A stretch of DNA of 35,776 bases from a virus. The stretch spans positions 1 through 35,776 of IMG/VR virus record IMGVR_UViG_3300025669_000117, one strand, 5' to 3'. A program made the translations under genes and the position numbers. Below the pieces are notes generated by a model that saw only the letters and a list, made by a program, of their open reading frames with translations, made no database searches and had not been told where the DNA came from. Shown one piece after another: positions 1 to 6,932 of the stretch (positions are counted from its first letter, which is position 1; every line of letters starts with the position of its first letter).

Positions 1-1227
1 TGGATTAAAGACAGTGTGGCAGAAGGAGGATATATTAAAGATAATATCCCAAGAGGACATAATCAAATTATTTTAATATGGAATGGTAGTTATTATGACT
101 GTTGGTTAAACGGGACACAGGTTACAACATATAATAATGGAAGTGATAGATTTGGTACTGATGATGTCTATGTCGGAAAAAGAGAAACAGCAGCACAATA
201 TTTCACTGGAAAGATTACCAATGTAGTATTAGCAGACCATTCATATACTAATGTAGAAATAGCACAAGCTAAAAGAAAGTTTGATTTAGGAGCATGGGTA
301 GCTCCTCCTGTAAGAGGAAGAGTTAATTATAACTTAGGTAATTATTGTTTTAATGCAAGTGGAGGTGATTACATTGAAGATAATAATGGATTAGACGTAT
401 ATTCTTTTATCCAAAACACAAATATATTTACAATTTCTGTTTGGATAAAAATTGATAATTTAGCTAATAGACAAACAATTGCAAGTAATAGTATAAGTAC
501 AATTGGAAAAGGATTTTTTCTTATATGGGAAACCGCAGGAGGCGGATACGGAGATGAGGCAATTAGACTTAGTATGACTAAAGGTGCAGGAGGTCCAGTA
601 GTAGATTGCCATTCTGATAATGGAGCTACAATAACAGATAATAATTGGCATCATATATTAGTAACATCTAATGCAGCAGGAGATAATATAAAATTTTATG
701 TTGATAAGGGACTTTTAACCACAACATATAAGAAAAACTTTACTGTATTATCGACAGGAAATTGTACAGATAATTTATTTATAGGTGTAGCAAATAATTC
801 TGGAGCTCTAATATTGCATTTTTCAGGAAGCATGCACAATATAGCAATAAAAGATTATAGTGTAAATCAGGCAGGAGTAGACAGTTTGTATGATTTTAAT
901 TACAATGCTTCAAATGTTAGTCTTTTTCCTTGTGTAAATGGATTCAATGACACGGTCTATGATGTAAGTGGTAATAATCATCATTCAGTAATACATGGTG
1001 CTGATTATTGGAATACAGATAATACTAATACTTATTGTGAAGATTACGGAATGACATACGTAAAATATGGCAGTCAAAAAGTTTTAGTACCTTATTTATT
1101 AAATGGAAATTCTCAATATTCAGCTGTTGCACCAGTAATTAACGCAGGTGAAGTTACGAGAGAATTTCCTGCTACTTGGTGGGATTCTGAAAAGATTGTA
1201 ACAAATAATAACAAAGTAGTAAAATGA
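1..1227 (+). CDS. LamG/concanavalin-like domain protein, 5' end outside window (tail fibre or receptor-binding protein)
   Basis: The frame is open from base 1 to the stop at 1225-1227, so the true start lies upstream; the GTG at 16 is probably internal. Two laminin-G-like beta-sandwich domains can be read. The first is cut by the window edge and ends near residue 95 (YDCWLNGTQV, YFTGKITNVVLADHSYT). The second spans about residues 125-300, with the family hallmarks IFTISVWIKIDN, NNWHHILVTSNAAG, KFYVDKG and LHFSGSMHNIAIKDYS. Such domains bind carbohydrate or protein ligands and in phages sit on tail fibres or virion surface proteins. The position just before the lysis genes fits a distal tail protein. 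The ligand cannot be predicted. The domain call is strong; the exact virion role is inferred. Confidence 0.75.
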   Translation, partial: WIKDSVAEGGYIKDNIPRGHNQIILIWNGSYYDCWLNGTQVTTYNNGSDRFGTDDVYVGKRETAAQYFTGKITNVVLADHSYTNVEIAQAKRKFDLGAWVAPPVRGRVNYNLGNYCFNASGGDYIEDNNGLDVYSFIQNTNIFTISVWIKIDNLANRQTIASNSISTIGKGFFLIWETAGGGYGDEAIRLSMTKGAGGPVVDCHSDNGATITDNNWHHILVTSNAAGDNIKFYVDKGLLTTTYKKNFTVLSTGNCTDNLFIGVANNSGALILHFSGSMHNIAIKDYSVNQAGVDSLYDFNYNASNVSLFPCVNGFNDTVYDVSGNNHHSVIHGADYWNTDNTNTYCEDYGMTYVKYGSQKVLVPYLLNGNSQYSAVAPVINAGEVTREFPATWWDSEKIVTNNNKVVK

Positions 1228-1373
1228 AAACAGCTTTAATCATATTATCAATTTTATTTATAATTACCACAATTACAGGACTTATAAGAAATGATAATAG
1301 TTGGTATATTTTTGATGTAGTTTTAATCATAATTGCAATTTGTATTTTAATTTATAACATTTACTTTAAATGA
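1224..1373 (+). CDS. Small two-helix membrane protein (49 aa)
   Basis: The ATG at 1224 overlaps the previous stop in an ATGA junction, and its own stop overlaps the next ATG at 1370 in the same way, so translation is probably coupled. The protein is almost entirely two hydrophobic helices (about residues 3-20 and 28-47) joined by a short polar loop, RNDNSW. No family is recognised. It lies in a run of small membrane proteins between the fibre gene and the holin/endolysin pair, so an accessory role in lysis or the envelope is possible but unproven. Confidence 0.6.
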   Translation: MKTALIILSILFIITTITGLIRNDNSWYIFDVVLIIIAICILIYNIYFK

Positions 1374-1723
1374 TTTGGATTCTATACATATTATTACATT
1401 CAATTGCACACGCATATTTCAATTTCTGTTTTATAACCGATATTGATTTTCACACAGCACAAGTTATAGCTTTAGGAATTGACCTTTTGGCTGTATTCTA
1501 TTTTAAAAGAATAAGTTTTAAAAAAGCATTGATATATTTATTTATATTTTGTTCTGTTCGGTGGATAGTTTACGATATATCACTTAATTTAATGTTAGGC
1601 AAAGGAGTGTTTTATGTAGGTGGTGGATGGTTAGATCAGATTTTCGGATTCACTCAATACGGTTTTAAATTATTATTTTTAGTTTTATCAAGTTATTTAC
1701 TGTTTATAGAAAAAATTAAATGA
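1370..1723 (+). CDS. Integral membrane protein, about four helices (117 aa)
   Basis: The gene is joined by ATGA overlaps to its neighbours on both sides. Hydrophobic stretches near residues 2-22, 29-45, 51-70 and 92-112 suggest four membrane helices, with a Gly-rich VGGGWLDQ segment in the third loop. There is no recognised family. Position in the late cluster just before the lysis genes suggests an inner-membrane function such as a lysis accessory, but no residue supports a specific activity. Confidence 0.65.
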   Translation: MIWILYILLHSIAHAYFNFCFITDIDFHTAQVIALGIDLLAVFYFKRISFKKALIYLFIFCSVRWIVYDISLNLMLGKGVFYVGGGWLDQIFGFTQYGFKLLFLVLSSYLLFIEKIK

Positions 1724-2040
1724 AATACATCATAAACATAGCAATATCTTTGACTGTATTAATAATTGCAGGTAGTTTTTATTGGTATGTTGATTCAGGA
1801 AAGAACGAAGTCAAACAAGATTCAGAAATTAAACGAATTGATGAAAAATGCACAAATGTTGGAAGCATGACCAAAAGCAATGATGAATCTTTAGACTTAG
1901 TTATTACAGATGTTGCAGTAATCAAAGCCACAATGGTAACCAAAGACGATTTAAGCAAAAGCCATGACAAGTTAAAAAAGGACATTACAAGAGAATTTGA
2001 AAAAATATTTGATAGAAAGTTGACAGTTGATAATAATTAG
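1720..2040 (+). CDS. Single-pass membrane protein with charged, helical C-terminus (106 aa)
   Basis: The start overlaps the previous stop (ATGA). The N-terminal helix at about residues 4-24 is a signal anchor, followed by a hydrophilic region rich in Lys, Asp and Glu that is probably helical or coiled coil (residues 28-105). This is the general shape of i-spanins and of some tail or lysis accessories. With a holin and endolysin 1 kb downstream, a spanin-like role is conceivable. No sequence motif confirms it, so I leave the function open. Confidence 0.6.
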   Translation: MKYIINIAISLTVLIIAGSFYWYVDSGKNEVKQDSEIKRIDEKCTNVGSMTKSNDESLDLVITDVAVIKATMVTKDDLSKSHDKLKKDITREFEKIFDRKLTVDNN

Positions 2041-2050
2041 TTTATCTTTG
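2020..2050 (+). promoter_or_regulatory. Bacteroidota-type promoter
   Basis: TTG at 2020-2022, 20 bp, then TATCTTTG at 2043-2050, matching the Bacteroidota consensus (TTG near -33, TAnnTTTG near -7). It starts within the end of the preceding gene and lies 22 bp before the small gene at 2073. Confidence 0.6.
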
Positions 2051-2072
2051 TGAAAAATTAAAAATTAAAGTT

Positions 2073-2171
2073 ATGGCAAAAAATACACCTAAAAGAGATG
2101 GCTCGGGCAAAGGCACTCGACAAAATGCAGGTCGTGGAGGTTGTGCAAAACCTCGAAAAACAGGCAAATAA
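2073..2171 (+). CDS. Tiny Gly/Arg/Lys-rich basic protein (32 aa)
   Basis: ATG at 2073 with an A-rich leader, stop at 2169-2171. The product is strongly basic, with the pattern KRDGSGKGTRQNAGRGGCAK and a single Cys. It resembles short Gly/Arg-rich peptides often found in Bacteroidota phages, whose function I do not know; binding nucleic acid is a reasonable inference from charge. It has its own well-formed promoter at 2020-2050, unusual for such a small gene. Confidence 0.55.
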   Translation: MAKNTPKRDGSGKGTRQNAGRGGCAKPRKTGK

Positions 2172-2182
2172 AATAATTTGAT

Positions 2183-2190
2183 TATCTTTG
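2183..2190 (+). promoter_or_regulatory. Possible -7 promoter box (TATCTTTG)
   Basis: An exact TAnnTTTG box ends only 4 bases before the ATG at 2195. No TTG lies at the expected upstream distance, so it is weaker than the promoter at 2020. If used, the transcript would be essentially leaderless. Confidence 0.3.
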
Positions 2191-2194
2191 CAGA

Positions 2195-2449
2195 ATGAAA
2201 ATAAAAGATATAATAACATCAATATCAATATTTGCTTTAGGGTGTGTCTTCATGGCAGGAACTTTATATTTTACAACAATTAATCCTCAAAACAAAACAA
2301 TCCGAGAGCATAAAACAACATCAATTGTAAACGAATATAATGGTAAGATTAAGACTCGTAAAGGTGGAGAGGTTTTATTGGATGTAAATTCGACAATAAA
2401 CGATACGATAAAGGCAAAAACTAAATGGTGGAAATTTGAAAAGAAATGA
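2195..2449 (+). CDS. Signal-anchored small protein (84 aa)
   Basis: N-terminal hydrophobic segment (about residues 5-27) containing a Cys (ALGCVFMAG) that gives only a weak lipobox match, then a polar tail with many Lys and Thr (IREHKTTSIVNEYNGKIK). It could be a type II membrane protein or, less likely, a lipoprotein such as an o-spanin. The stop overlaps the next start (ATGA at 2446), so it is probably co-translated with the zinc-binding protein downstream. No family recognised. Confidence 0.6.
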   Translation: MKIKDIITSISIFALGCVFMAGTLYFTTINPQNKTIREHKTTSIVNEYNGKIKTRKGGEVLLDVNSTINDTIKAKTKWWKFEKK

Positions 2450-2694
2450 AAATATTTACAGAATCAGGTATAAAATGGGATAAGCCTAATTGTGTTGAGT
2501 GTGGACGTGAAATGAAACTCAAAAAACACAAAGGTAAAAAGATTAAATACTATGATGAAAAACTTGGAATGTATTTTACGAAAAGGTATTTTGATAAATG
2601 GATTTGCGAGTGTGGATGTACTCAAGTTGTAGAAACGCATTTTGATGAAGTTGTAAGGGAAGGATTAAAAGATGCAGAAATAGGTATAAATTAA
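2446..2694 (+). CDS. Small zinc-ribbon-like protein (82 aa)
   Basis: Two Cys clusters, CVECG near residues 16-20 and CECGC near residues 54-58, are separated by a basic stretch (KLKKHKGKK). This spacing is typical of a zinc ribbon. The C-terminus is acidic (HFDEVVREGLKDAE). Its start overlaps the previous stop. A structural zinc site is well supported; binding nucleic acid or protein is inference only. Confidence 0.6.
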   Translation: MKIFTESGIKWDKPNCVECGREMKLKKHKGKKIKYYDEKLGMYFTKRYFDKWICECGCTQVVETHFDEVVREGLKDAEIGIN

Positions 2695-2699
2695 ATAGT

Positions 2700-2924
2700 A
2701 TGACAAATTTAACAGCAAATAAGCCAAAAGTAATAAAAACGGTCTTACAGGACCCCAATGGGAATACTCAAACATTGGAAGGAATTTTATATGAGCCAAA
2801 AGATGTTATTCAATGTCATTTTGGAACATTTGATAAATTCAAAGTAGTGGATGCAATTTCTTCATCAAGTGGAAAAATAAGAAGATGGATATTTTTAGAA
2901 AACAAAATAGAACCTATTATTTAA
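2700..2924 (+). CDS. Hypothetical protein (74 aa)
   Basis: Starts 6 bases after the previous stop. The sequence looks mostly beta (VLQDPNGNTQTLEGILYEP, KFKVVDAISSSSGKIRRWIF), suggesting a small globular domain. No motif or family is recognised. It belongs to the same compact run as the neighbouring late small genes. Confidence 0.6.
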   Translation: MTNLTANKPKVIKTVLQDPNGNTQTLEGILYEPKDVIQCHFGTFDKFKVVDAISSSSGKIRRWIFLENKIEPII

Positions 2925-2925
2925 A

Positions 2926-3039
2926 ATGAAAGACTGTATCCATTATAAGAAAGGGAAATGTAAATGCAAGAAATTAAAGTACAAATATTGTCCGTATCGT
3001 GAGGAAAAAAGTTGTACGGAATATGAAACAAATGAGTGA
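2926..3039 (+). CDS. Small Cys-rich protein (37 aa)
   Basis: ATG immediately after the previous stop. Five Cys in 37 residues (CIHYKKGKCKCKK, YCPYREEKSC) and many Lys indicate a metal-binding mini-domain. Its stop region overlaps the ATG of the next gene (3032), whose first 30 residues are also Cys-rich (CIHDKNYICT), so the two may be related or act as a pair. Confidence 0.55.
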   Translation: MKDCIHYKKGKCKCKKLKYKYCPYREEKSCTEYETNE

Positions 3040-3361
3040 AAATTGCATACATGATAAAAACTATATTTGCACAGTAACCGAAACGGATCTATTATGCGAA
3101 AATATTGAAAATTGTAAATTTAAAATTAAAAAGATGAAAAGTAAAATTGGAGAATTAAATTGGAAAGATGGCTTAAAGGCGTTACTTTTGGCAGTTATAA
3201 CAAGTGTAATTACTGTAATCTTGGCTACTTTAGAAGCAGGAAGCCTACATTTTGATTGGAAAAATATCGGAATTGTAGCATTAACAACAGCTTTGGCTTA
3301 CATTTTAAAGAACTGGCTAACAAATTCACAGGATAAAATATTGAAAAAAGAAATTAAATGA
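3032..3361 (+). CDS. Holin-like membrane protein with Cys-rich N-terminus (109 aa)
   Basis: I prefer the ATG at 3032 over the in-frame GTG at 2999, because the latter lies deep inside the preceding 37-aa gene. Residues about 1-30 carry four Cys in a possible metal site. The C-terminal two thirds, starting at LNWKDGLKALLLAVITSVIT, has two membrane helices (about residues 50-68 and 75-95) and ends in a Lys-rich tail, the layout of small class II holins in Bacteroidota phages. It overlaps the endolysin start by 4 bases. Holin-endolysin adjacency strongly supports a role in forming the lysis pore. The N-terminal Cys module is an odd addition to a holin. Confidence 0.65.
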   Translation: MSENCIHDKNYICTVTETDLLCENIENCKFKIKKMKSKIGELNWKDGLKALLLAVITSVITVILATLEAGSLHFDWKNIGIVALTTALAYILKNWLTNSQDKILKKEIK

Positions 3362-3897
3362 CATTAGAGGAAGCCAAACAAACATTAGACATAGTTATTC
3401 CGGCAACTTGGGATAAATGGACAAACAAACGCATTTTAACGCTACATCCGTTAATTAGATACGCTTTTGCTTGCGCTGTTATAGATTGTGAAAAAAGGCT
3501 CGCAGAACGCATAAGATTAACTTGTGGAGGTAGGTCTTTTGATGACCAAGATAGATTGTATGGATTTTCCCGAACCGAGCAAATGTTAGAAACAAGGGGT
3601 GTCAATCCAAAATATGCCAAACCAAATGAGAAATGGCGTACCAATGCCAAAGGCGGAGAGTCGTATCACAATTATTTCTTAGCAGGGGACATTTGTATAA
3701 TTTCAGAAGATGGTAAAAGTGCAGATTTTAACATTACGCCGGAAATTGCAAGAGTATTCAAAAAGTATGGATTTGAATGGCTATATGATAGGATGGGCAA
3801 AGATAAGCCTCACTTTCAGATAACATTCGGATATAATTATTCACAATTAAAAGCATTACAAACCGATGTAAACGGTTTCAAGATATTTCAACAGTAG
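3358..3897 (+). CDS. Endolysin, peptidase M15 family
   Basis: 179 residues. The M15 (VanY / D-Ala-D-Ala peptidase) zinc site is visible: S102-x-H104, A109 and D111 match SxHxxGxAxD with Phe in place of the Gly, and the third ligand is H152 in GKDKPHFQ. These enzymes cut peptide bonds in peptidoglycan and are common phage endolysins. No signal peptide is present, so release should depend on the holin encoded just upstream (ATGA overlap at 3358). A strong terminator follows at 3923-3947, closing the late transcript. Confidence 0.85.
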   Translation: MTLEEAKQTLDIVIPATWDKWTNKRILTLHPLIRYAFACAVIDCEKRLAERIRLTCGGRSFDDQDRLYGFSRTEQMLETRGVNPKYAKPNEKWRTNAKGGESYHNYFLAGDICIISEDGKSADFNITPEIARVFKKYGFEWLYDRMGKDKPHFQITFGYNYSQLKALQTDVNGFKIFQQ

Positions 3898-3922
3898 TGA
3901 TTTTCATAAGTTTTAAGTTTGA

Positions 3923-3947
3923 GGGAGTAGAGATACTCCCTTTTTTT
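3923..3947 (+). terminator. Rho-independent terminator after the lysis genes
   Basis: Perfect 7-bp stem GGGAGTA (3923-3929) / TACTCCC (3934-3940), tetraloop GAGA, followed by seven T (3941-3947). Confidence 0.9.
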
Positions 3948-4052
3948 GTTTCCGCTCCAAAAAATGCGTTTTATCCTATGTTATATAACACATTTACGAA
4001 CCCAAAACCCGTAACCCTTTAACACTCAACTGTAAAAAATATACGATTTTAC

Positions 4053-4083
4053 TTGTATGTATTAATTACAATTAATATATTTG
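4053..4083 (+). promoter_or_regulatory. Bacteroidota-type promoter for the early region
   Basis: TTG at 4053-4055, 20 bp, TATATTTG at 4076-4083. It lies between the late terminator and the gene at 4115 in an AT-rich gap (3948-4114) with no gene, and starts a new transcription unit. Confidence 0.7.
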
Positions 4084-4114
4084 TACTATAATTATTAATT
4101 AAAAATTTAGCAAA

Positions 4115-4378
4115 ATGAAAACAATTAAAGAATTTATTCAAAGCAACAAATTAATCTTAAACATTGTAAAAAGAGAGATTAATCACGAAATGCCAGTTTA
4201 TTTATTACAAAATAACAGAACTGGAAACACATTATTAACTTCACAACCTTATTTATTTGGTGGCGAAATAGTAAAAGAATCGATGGGAATCCTTTGCGGA
4301 AATGAAAATGGCATGGGAGATGATACCTATTCACAACCAATTGATACTATTAATGATGTTAGTGAGTTATCTTTATAA
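4115..4378 (+). CDS. Hypothetical protein, first gene after the early promoter (87 aa)
   Basis: A-rich leader (TTTAGCAAAATG) with no Shine-Dalgarno motif, typical of Bacteroidota. The N-terminus reads MKTIKEFIQSNKLILNIVKR, amphipathic and helical; the rest is polar with several Gly. No family recognised. As the promoter-proximal gene it may be expressed early and could act on the host, but nothing in the sequence defines an activity. Confidence 0.6.
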   Translation: MKTIKEFIQSNKLILNIVKREINHEMPVYLLQNNRTGNTLLTSQPYLFGGEIVKESMGILCGNENGMGDDTYSQPIDTINDVSELSL

Positions 4379-4383
4379 ATAAA

Positions 4384-5019
4384 ATGATAGAACTAAAGCA
4401 TATAGATTGCATGGAATACATGAATACATGCAAAGATAATCAATTCGACTTAGCTATTGTAGACCCACCTTATGGAATTAATATTTGCTATTCACCTGAC
4501 AAAAAACATATAGTTACTGATAGGAAAACTACAGATGGGAAATATTCCTCTTTAGCTAAAGAAAAATGGGATGTCAGACCAAAAAAAGAATACTTTGATG
4601 AACTATTTAGGATTTCTAAAAATCAAATTATTTGGGGAGGTAATTTTTTTGTAGAATATTTGCCACCTAAGCAATGCTGGGTTATATGGGATAAAATGAA
4701 TGGGAATAGCTCTTTTTCTGACTGTGAAATAGCCTTTACGTCATTTGATGTTGGTTTAAGAATTTTTAGAAAAACAATTGAAACTAAAAACAAGATACAT
4801 ATAACACAAAAACCAGTACTTCTATACGAATGGCTGTTATTACGATTTGCAAAAATTGGAGATAAAATTATTGACACACACCTCGGTAGTGGAAGTATTG
4901 CAATAGCTTGTCATAATAATATTTTTGATTTAATTGGATGCGAAATTAATAAAAAATATTATGACGATGCGTTAAAAAGATTTAATAACCATATTGCCCA
5001 AAAAAAAATTATCTTTTAA
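4384..5019 (+). CDS. DNA adenine/N4-cytosine methyltransferase, N6_N4_Mtase (PF01555) type
   Basis: 211 residues with the catalytic DPPY at 27-30, TQKP at 141-144 and a C-terminal SAM-binding motif DTHLGSGS at 164-171. The order catalytic motif then SAM motif is that of beta-class methyltransferases. DPPY fits N6-adenine methylation best, but N4-cytosine is not excluded. It is short for the family, with a small target-recognition region, so specificity may be relaxed or for a short site. No cognate restriction gene is nearby; self-protection against host restriction is the likely use. It is one of three methyltransferases in the window. Confidence 0.85.
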   Translation: MIELKHIDCMEYMNTCKDNQFDLAIVDPPYGINICYSPDKKHIVTDRKTTDGKYSSLAKEKWDVRPKKEYFDELFRISKNQIIWGGNFFVEYLPPKQCWVIWDKMNGNSSFSDCEIAFTSFDVGLRIFRKTIETKNKIHITQKPVLLYEWLLLRFAKIGDKIIDTHLGSGSIAIACHNNIFDLIGCEINKKYYDDALKRFNNHIAQKKIIF

Positions 5020-5020
5020 C

Positions 5021-5085
5021 CCGCAGTTCCGCTAAATTCTGCGGACAAACCAAACCTCGCCTCGTTTACGTTGCGGGGATTTGGT
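5021..5085 (+). other. Two consecutive RNA hairpins after the methyltransferase
   Basis: Hairpin 1: CCGCAG (5021-5026) / CTGCGG (5039-5044). Hairpin 2: 5049-5060 pairs with 5073-5085 through about 12 bp with one bulged A. Both are much more GC-rich than their surroundings. No T-run follows, so they are not classic terminators; mRNA processing or stability elements are possible. Confidence 0.4.
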
Positions 5086-5114
5086 GGTATAATTATTCAT
5101 TAAAACTTTGTATT

Positions 5115-5288
5115 ATGAAAAAGAAAAACAAAATTAAAGAACACAATGACGAAAGAGCCGCTATTCTAAAAAGGGGCAGATTATTAAAAAAAGAAAAACA
5201 AGATAAGATTGATAAACAAAAAGCGATTCGGTCAGCTAAAGACAAAGCTAAATATTTAAAAAGTAAGCGAGCAAAAAATAGCCTGTAA
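5115..5288 (+). CDS. Small, highly basic protein (57 aa)
   Basis: ATG at 5115 with leader TTTGTATT. About 40% Lys/Arg with many Ala and Gln (GRLLKKEKQDKIDKQKAIRS), predicted to be one long helix. It sits between paired hairpins and a terminator, so it may form a short transcript unit. A nucleic-acid-binding role is inferred from composition only; spurious coding is possible in such Lys-rich sequence. Confidence 0.45.
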   Translation: MKKKNKIKEHNDERAAILKRGRLLKKEKQDKIDKQKAIRSAKDKAKYLKSKRAKNSL

Positions 5289-5311
5289 GTTTACAAAGTC
5301 TTACGGCTTTG

Positions 5312-5339
5312 CCCTGCAATCTTCGGATTGTGGGGTTTT
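5312..5339 (+). terminator. Terminator-like hairpin with TTCG tetraloop
   Basis: Ten-base-pair stem (5312-5321 with 5326-5335, including two G-T pairs) closed by TTCG and followed by four T. A weaker GTAAG/CTTAC hairpin precedes it at 5285-5304. Confidence 0.6.
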
Positions 5340-5362
5340 ACAGAAAAATAATGGAAAATAAT

Positions 5363-5392
5363 TTGGTATTAATAAAATAAGTATTATCTTTG
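5363..5392 (+). promoter_or_regulatory. Bacteroidota-type promoter before the HNH gene
   Basis: TTG at 5363-5365, 19 bp, TATCTTTG at 5385-5392. The box ends two bases before an ATG at 5395, so that ATG would be at or before the transcript start; a downstream start (5521) is more likely. Confidence 0.65.
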
Positions 5393-5435
5393 TAATGTTC
5401 AAACAAAAATGTCATATTAAAAACATTAAAAAAGT

Positions 5436-5520
5436 CTCGGATAAGATTATTATGCACGAAAGCAGTAATACGGACTCTTATGACATTCCGTTGAACAAAT
5501 CTAAGTCCGAGCATTTTTTT
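5436..5520 (+). promoter_or_regulatory. Structured leader with terminator-like stem before HNH
   Basis: CTCGGA (5436-5441) pairs with TCCGAG (5506-5511) and AGATT (5444-5448) with AATCT (5498-5502), around an inner hairpin ACGGA (5470-5474) / TCCGT (5487-5491). Seven T (5514-5520) follow and end directly at the ATG at 5521. ATAAGA (5441-5446) can alternatively pair with TCTTAT (5476-5481). This fits an attenuator, unless translation really starts at 5395 and the region is coding. Confidence 0.45.
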
Positions 5521-6036
5521 ATGGAGCATTACAAAAATTTATCATTAGAAAACATTGAAGGCGAAATTTGGAAAGAGGTAAAGGGATTTGAAGGACTTTA
5601 CAAAGTGTCAAATTTCTGCAGAATTAAAAGTTGTAAGAATGGCAGAAAACCTAAAATGCTAAAAATACGCATTACTTATCATGGATATTTGCAAACATCA
5701 TTAAGTAAAGACAATAAGTTAAGAACATACATTATGTCAAAATTAATGGGATTACATTTTATTAATAATCCGGAAAATAAGCCGTGTATAAATCATATAG
5801 ATGGGAACAAAGCAAATAACGAATTGTTAAATTTAGAATGGTGTACCCATGCAGAAAATATGCAACACGCATACAGAACAGGGTTACATAAAAGTAAATT
5901 GACAGAAAAACAAGTTATTTCAATAAGGAGCCATTTTGATGAAATTAATTACAATGAAATAGCTAATATGTTCGGGGTAGCAAGAAGAACAATATACGAC
6001 ATATTGCATAATATAACATGGAAACATTTATTATAA
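5521..6036 (+). CDS. NUMOD4/HNH homing endonuclease with C-terminal HTH
   Basis: Order of domains: NUMOD4-like EIWKEVKGFEGLYKVSNFCR, then an HNH_3-type nuclease (INHIDGNKANNELLNLEW, CTHAENMQHAYRTGL), then a helix-turn-helix (LTEKQVISIRSHFDE, MFGVARRTIYDILHN) for DNA recognition. The frame is open back to an ATG at 5395, adding 42 residues, but that ATG nearly abuts the -7 box of the promoter and the intervening DNA folds into a terminator-like leader. I therefore choose 5521; 5452 is another option. These are free-standing homing endonucleases that cut cognate sites and spread themselves. The closest relative in the window is the HNH inside the split terminase (22601). Confidence 0.8.
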   Translation: MEHYKNLSLENIEGEIWKEVKGFEGLYKVSNFCRIKSCKNGRKPKMLKIRITYHGYLQTSLSKDNKLRTYIMSKLMGLHFINNPENKPCINHIDGNKANNELLNLEWCTHAENMQHAYRTGLHKSKLTEKQVISIRSHFDEINYNEIANMFGVARRTIYDILHNITWKHLL

Positions 6037-6056
6037 ACCTTTAAAACTTTGAAAAA

Positions 6057-6368
6057 ATGGTAGAATCAATCACAAAAAAAGTACATATCACAGATGAGAT
6101 ATTTGCTTTAATCGAGCAAGAGCCAAAATCTGATAGATTTGAAATCGATCTAACAATAGGTAACACTCATTACAATCTTGAATTTGATGTTGAAATAATC
6201 GACACAAGAGAATGGGAGCAAGATAGAGACTCCGGTCAATGTCATTGCAAACGTGGTTCAATTTCCTGCGATATTCACAACCTTATGTTATACGATATTG
6301 ACGGCAACGAAATCAGAAATACCGACTGGCTAATTATAGACATTGAAAAAATTAATCGAAATCTTTAA
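6057..6368 (+). CDS. Hypothetical protein with Cys/His cluster (103 aa)
   Basis: Starts 20 bases after the HNH stop with an A-rich leader. Mostly acidic, with a beta-type core (FEIDLTIGNTHYNLEFDVEI) and a cluster CHCKRGSISCDIH near residues 61-73 that could bind a metal. No family recognised; likely an early accessory protein. Confidence 0.6.
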   Translation: MVESITKKVHITDEIFALIEQEPKSDRFEIDLTIGNTHYNLEFDVEIIDTREWEQDRDSGQCHCKRGSISCDIHNLMLYDIDGNEIRNTDWLIIDIEKINRNL

Positions 6369-6372
6369 AACT

Positions 6373-6636
6373 ATGGCAAAATTCGAGAAAGGACAAAGTG
6401 GAAACCCGAAAGGGAAACGAAAAGGCAAAAAGAATAAAACATCGGCATATTTTAATACATTTTGCAGTTATATTATTGATGGAGGAGGCGAAAAATTTAA
6501 GACTGAATTTAATAAGCTTGAGGGCAAAGAATATGTAAGTGTATTTATTAAGTTATCAAAATTTGTTACAGACGAACAAAATACTATTGTAGCAAATGAA
6601 TATATTTTATCCACATTAACAGGTAAAACAAAATGA
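6373..6636 (+). CDS. Small basic phage protein, DUF5681-like N-terminus (87 aa)
   Basis: The frame is open from 6343, but I choose the ATG at 6373, which yields the typical N-terminus MAKFEKGQSGNPKGKRKGKK and leaves the preceding gene intact. The KGQSGNPxGxxKG pattern is the conserved start of DUF5681-type phage proteins, whose function is not established. The rest (FNTFCSYIIDGGGEKFKTEF, LEGKEYVSVFIKLSKF) aligns by eye with the next gene, so the two are tandem paralogues. Confidence 0.65.
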   Translation: MAKFEKGQSGNPKGKRKGKKNKTSAYFNTFCSYIIDGGGEKFKTEFNKLEGKEYVSVFIKLSKFVTDEQNTIVANEYILSTLTGKTK

Positions 6637-6932
6637 AAGGAGTAGGAAAAGGAAACACGAATAATCCAAATGGCAGACCTAAAGGAGTGCCAAATAAAAA
6701 AACTGGTTTTGTGATTAAATTTTGTGAATATATTTTTGAAGATGGGTTAAGCAAAATGAAGTCAGAATTAAATAAACTTAGTGGTAAAGAATATGTTGAT
6801 GTGATGATTAGGTTGGCTCAAATATCTGCAAAAACTAAATATATTGACATAGTGGCTAATGAAGAATTAATAAAATTATATAATTTAAAACTTAAAACAA
6901 ATGGGACTAATAAGCAAGAAACAAGCAAGTAG
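6633..6932 (+). CDS. Paralogue of the preceding DUF5681-like protein (99 aa)
   Basis: Starts in an ATGA overlap with the preceding gene. N-terminus GKGNTNNPNGRPKGVPNKK is the same GNPxGRPKG motif. The body shares FCxYIxxxGxxKxKxExNKL and GKEYVxVxIxL with the upstream copy, indicating tandem duplication and divergence. The conserved motif is basic and may contact nucleic acid, but the role is unknown. The next gene starts inside its last codons (6901). Confidence 0.65.
   Translation: MKGVGKGNTNNPNGRPKGVPNKKTGFVIKFCEYIFEDGLSKMKSELNKLSGKEYVDVMIRLAQISAKTKYIDIVANEELIKLYNLKLKTNGTNKQETSK

Noticed and set aside
2999-3031. GTG start for the holin-like gene at 2999
   Set aside because: It would overlap most of the end of the 37-aa Cys-rich gene; the ATG at 3032 fits the stop/start overlaps seen throughout.
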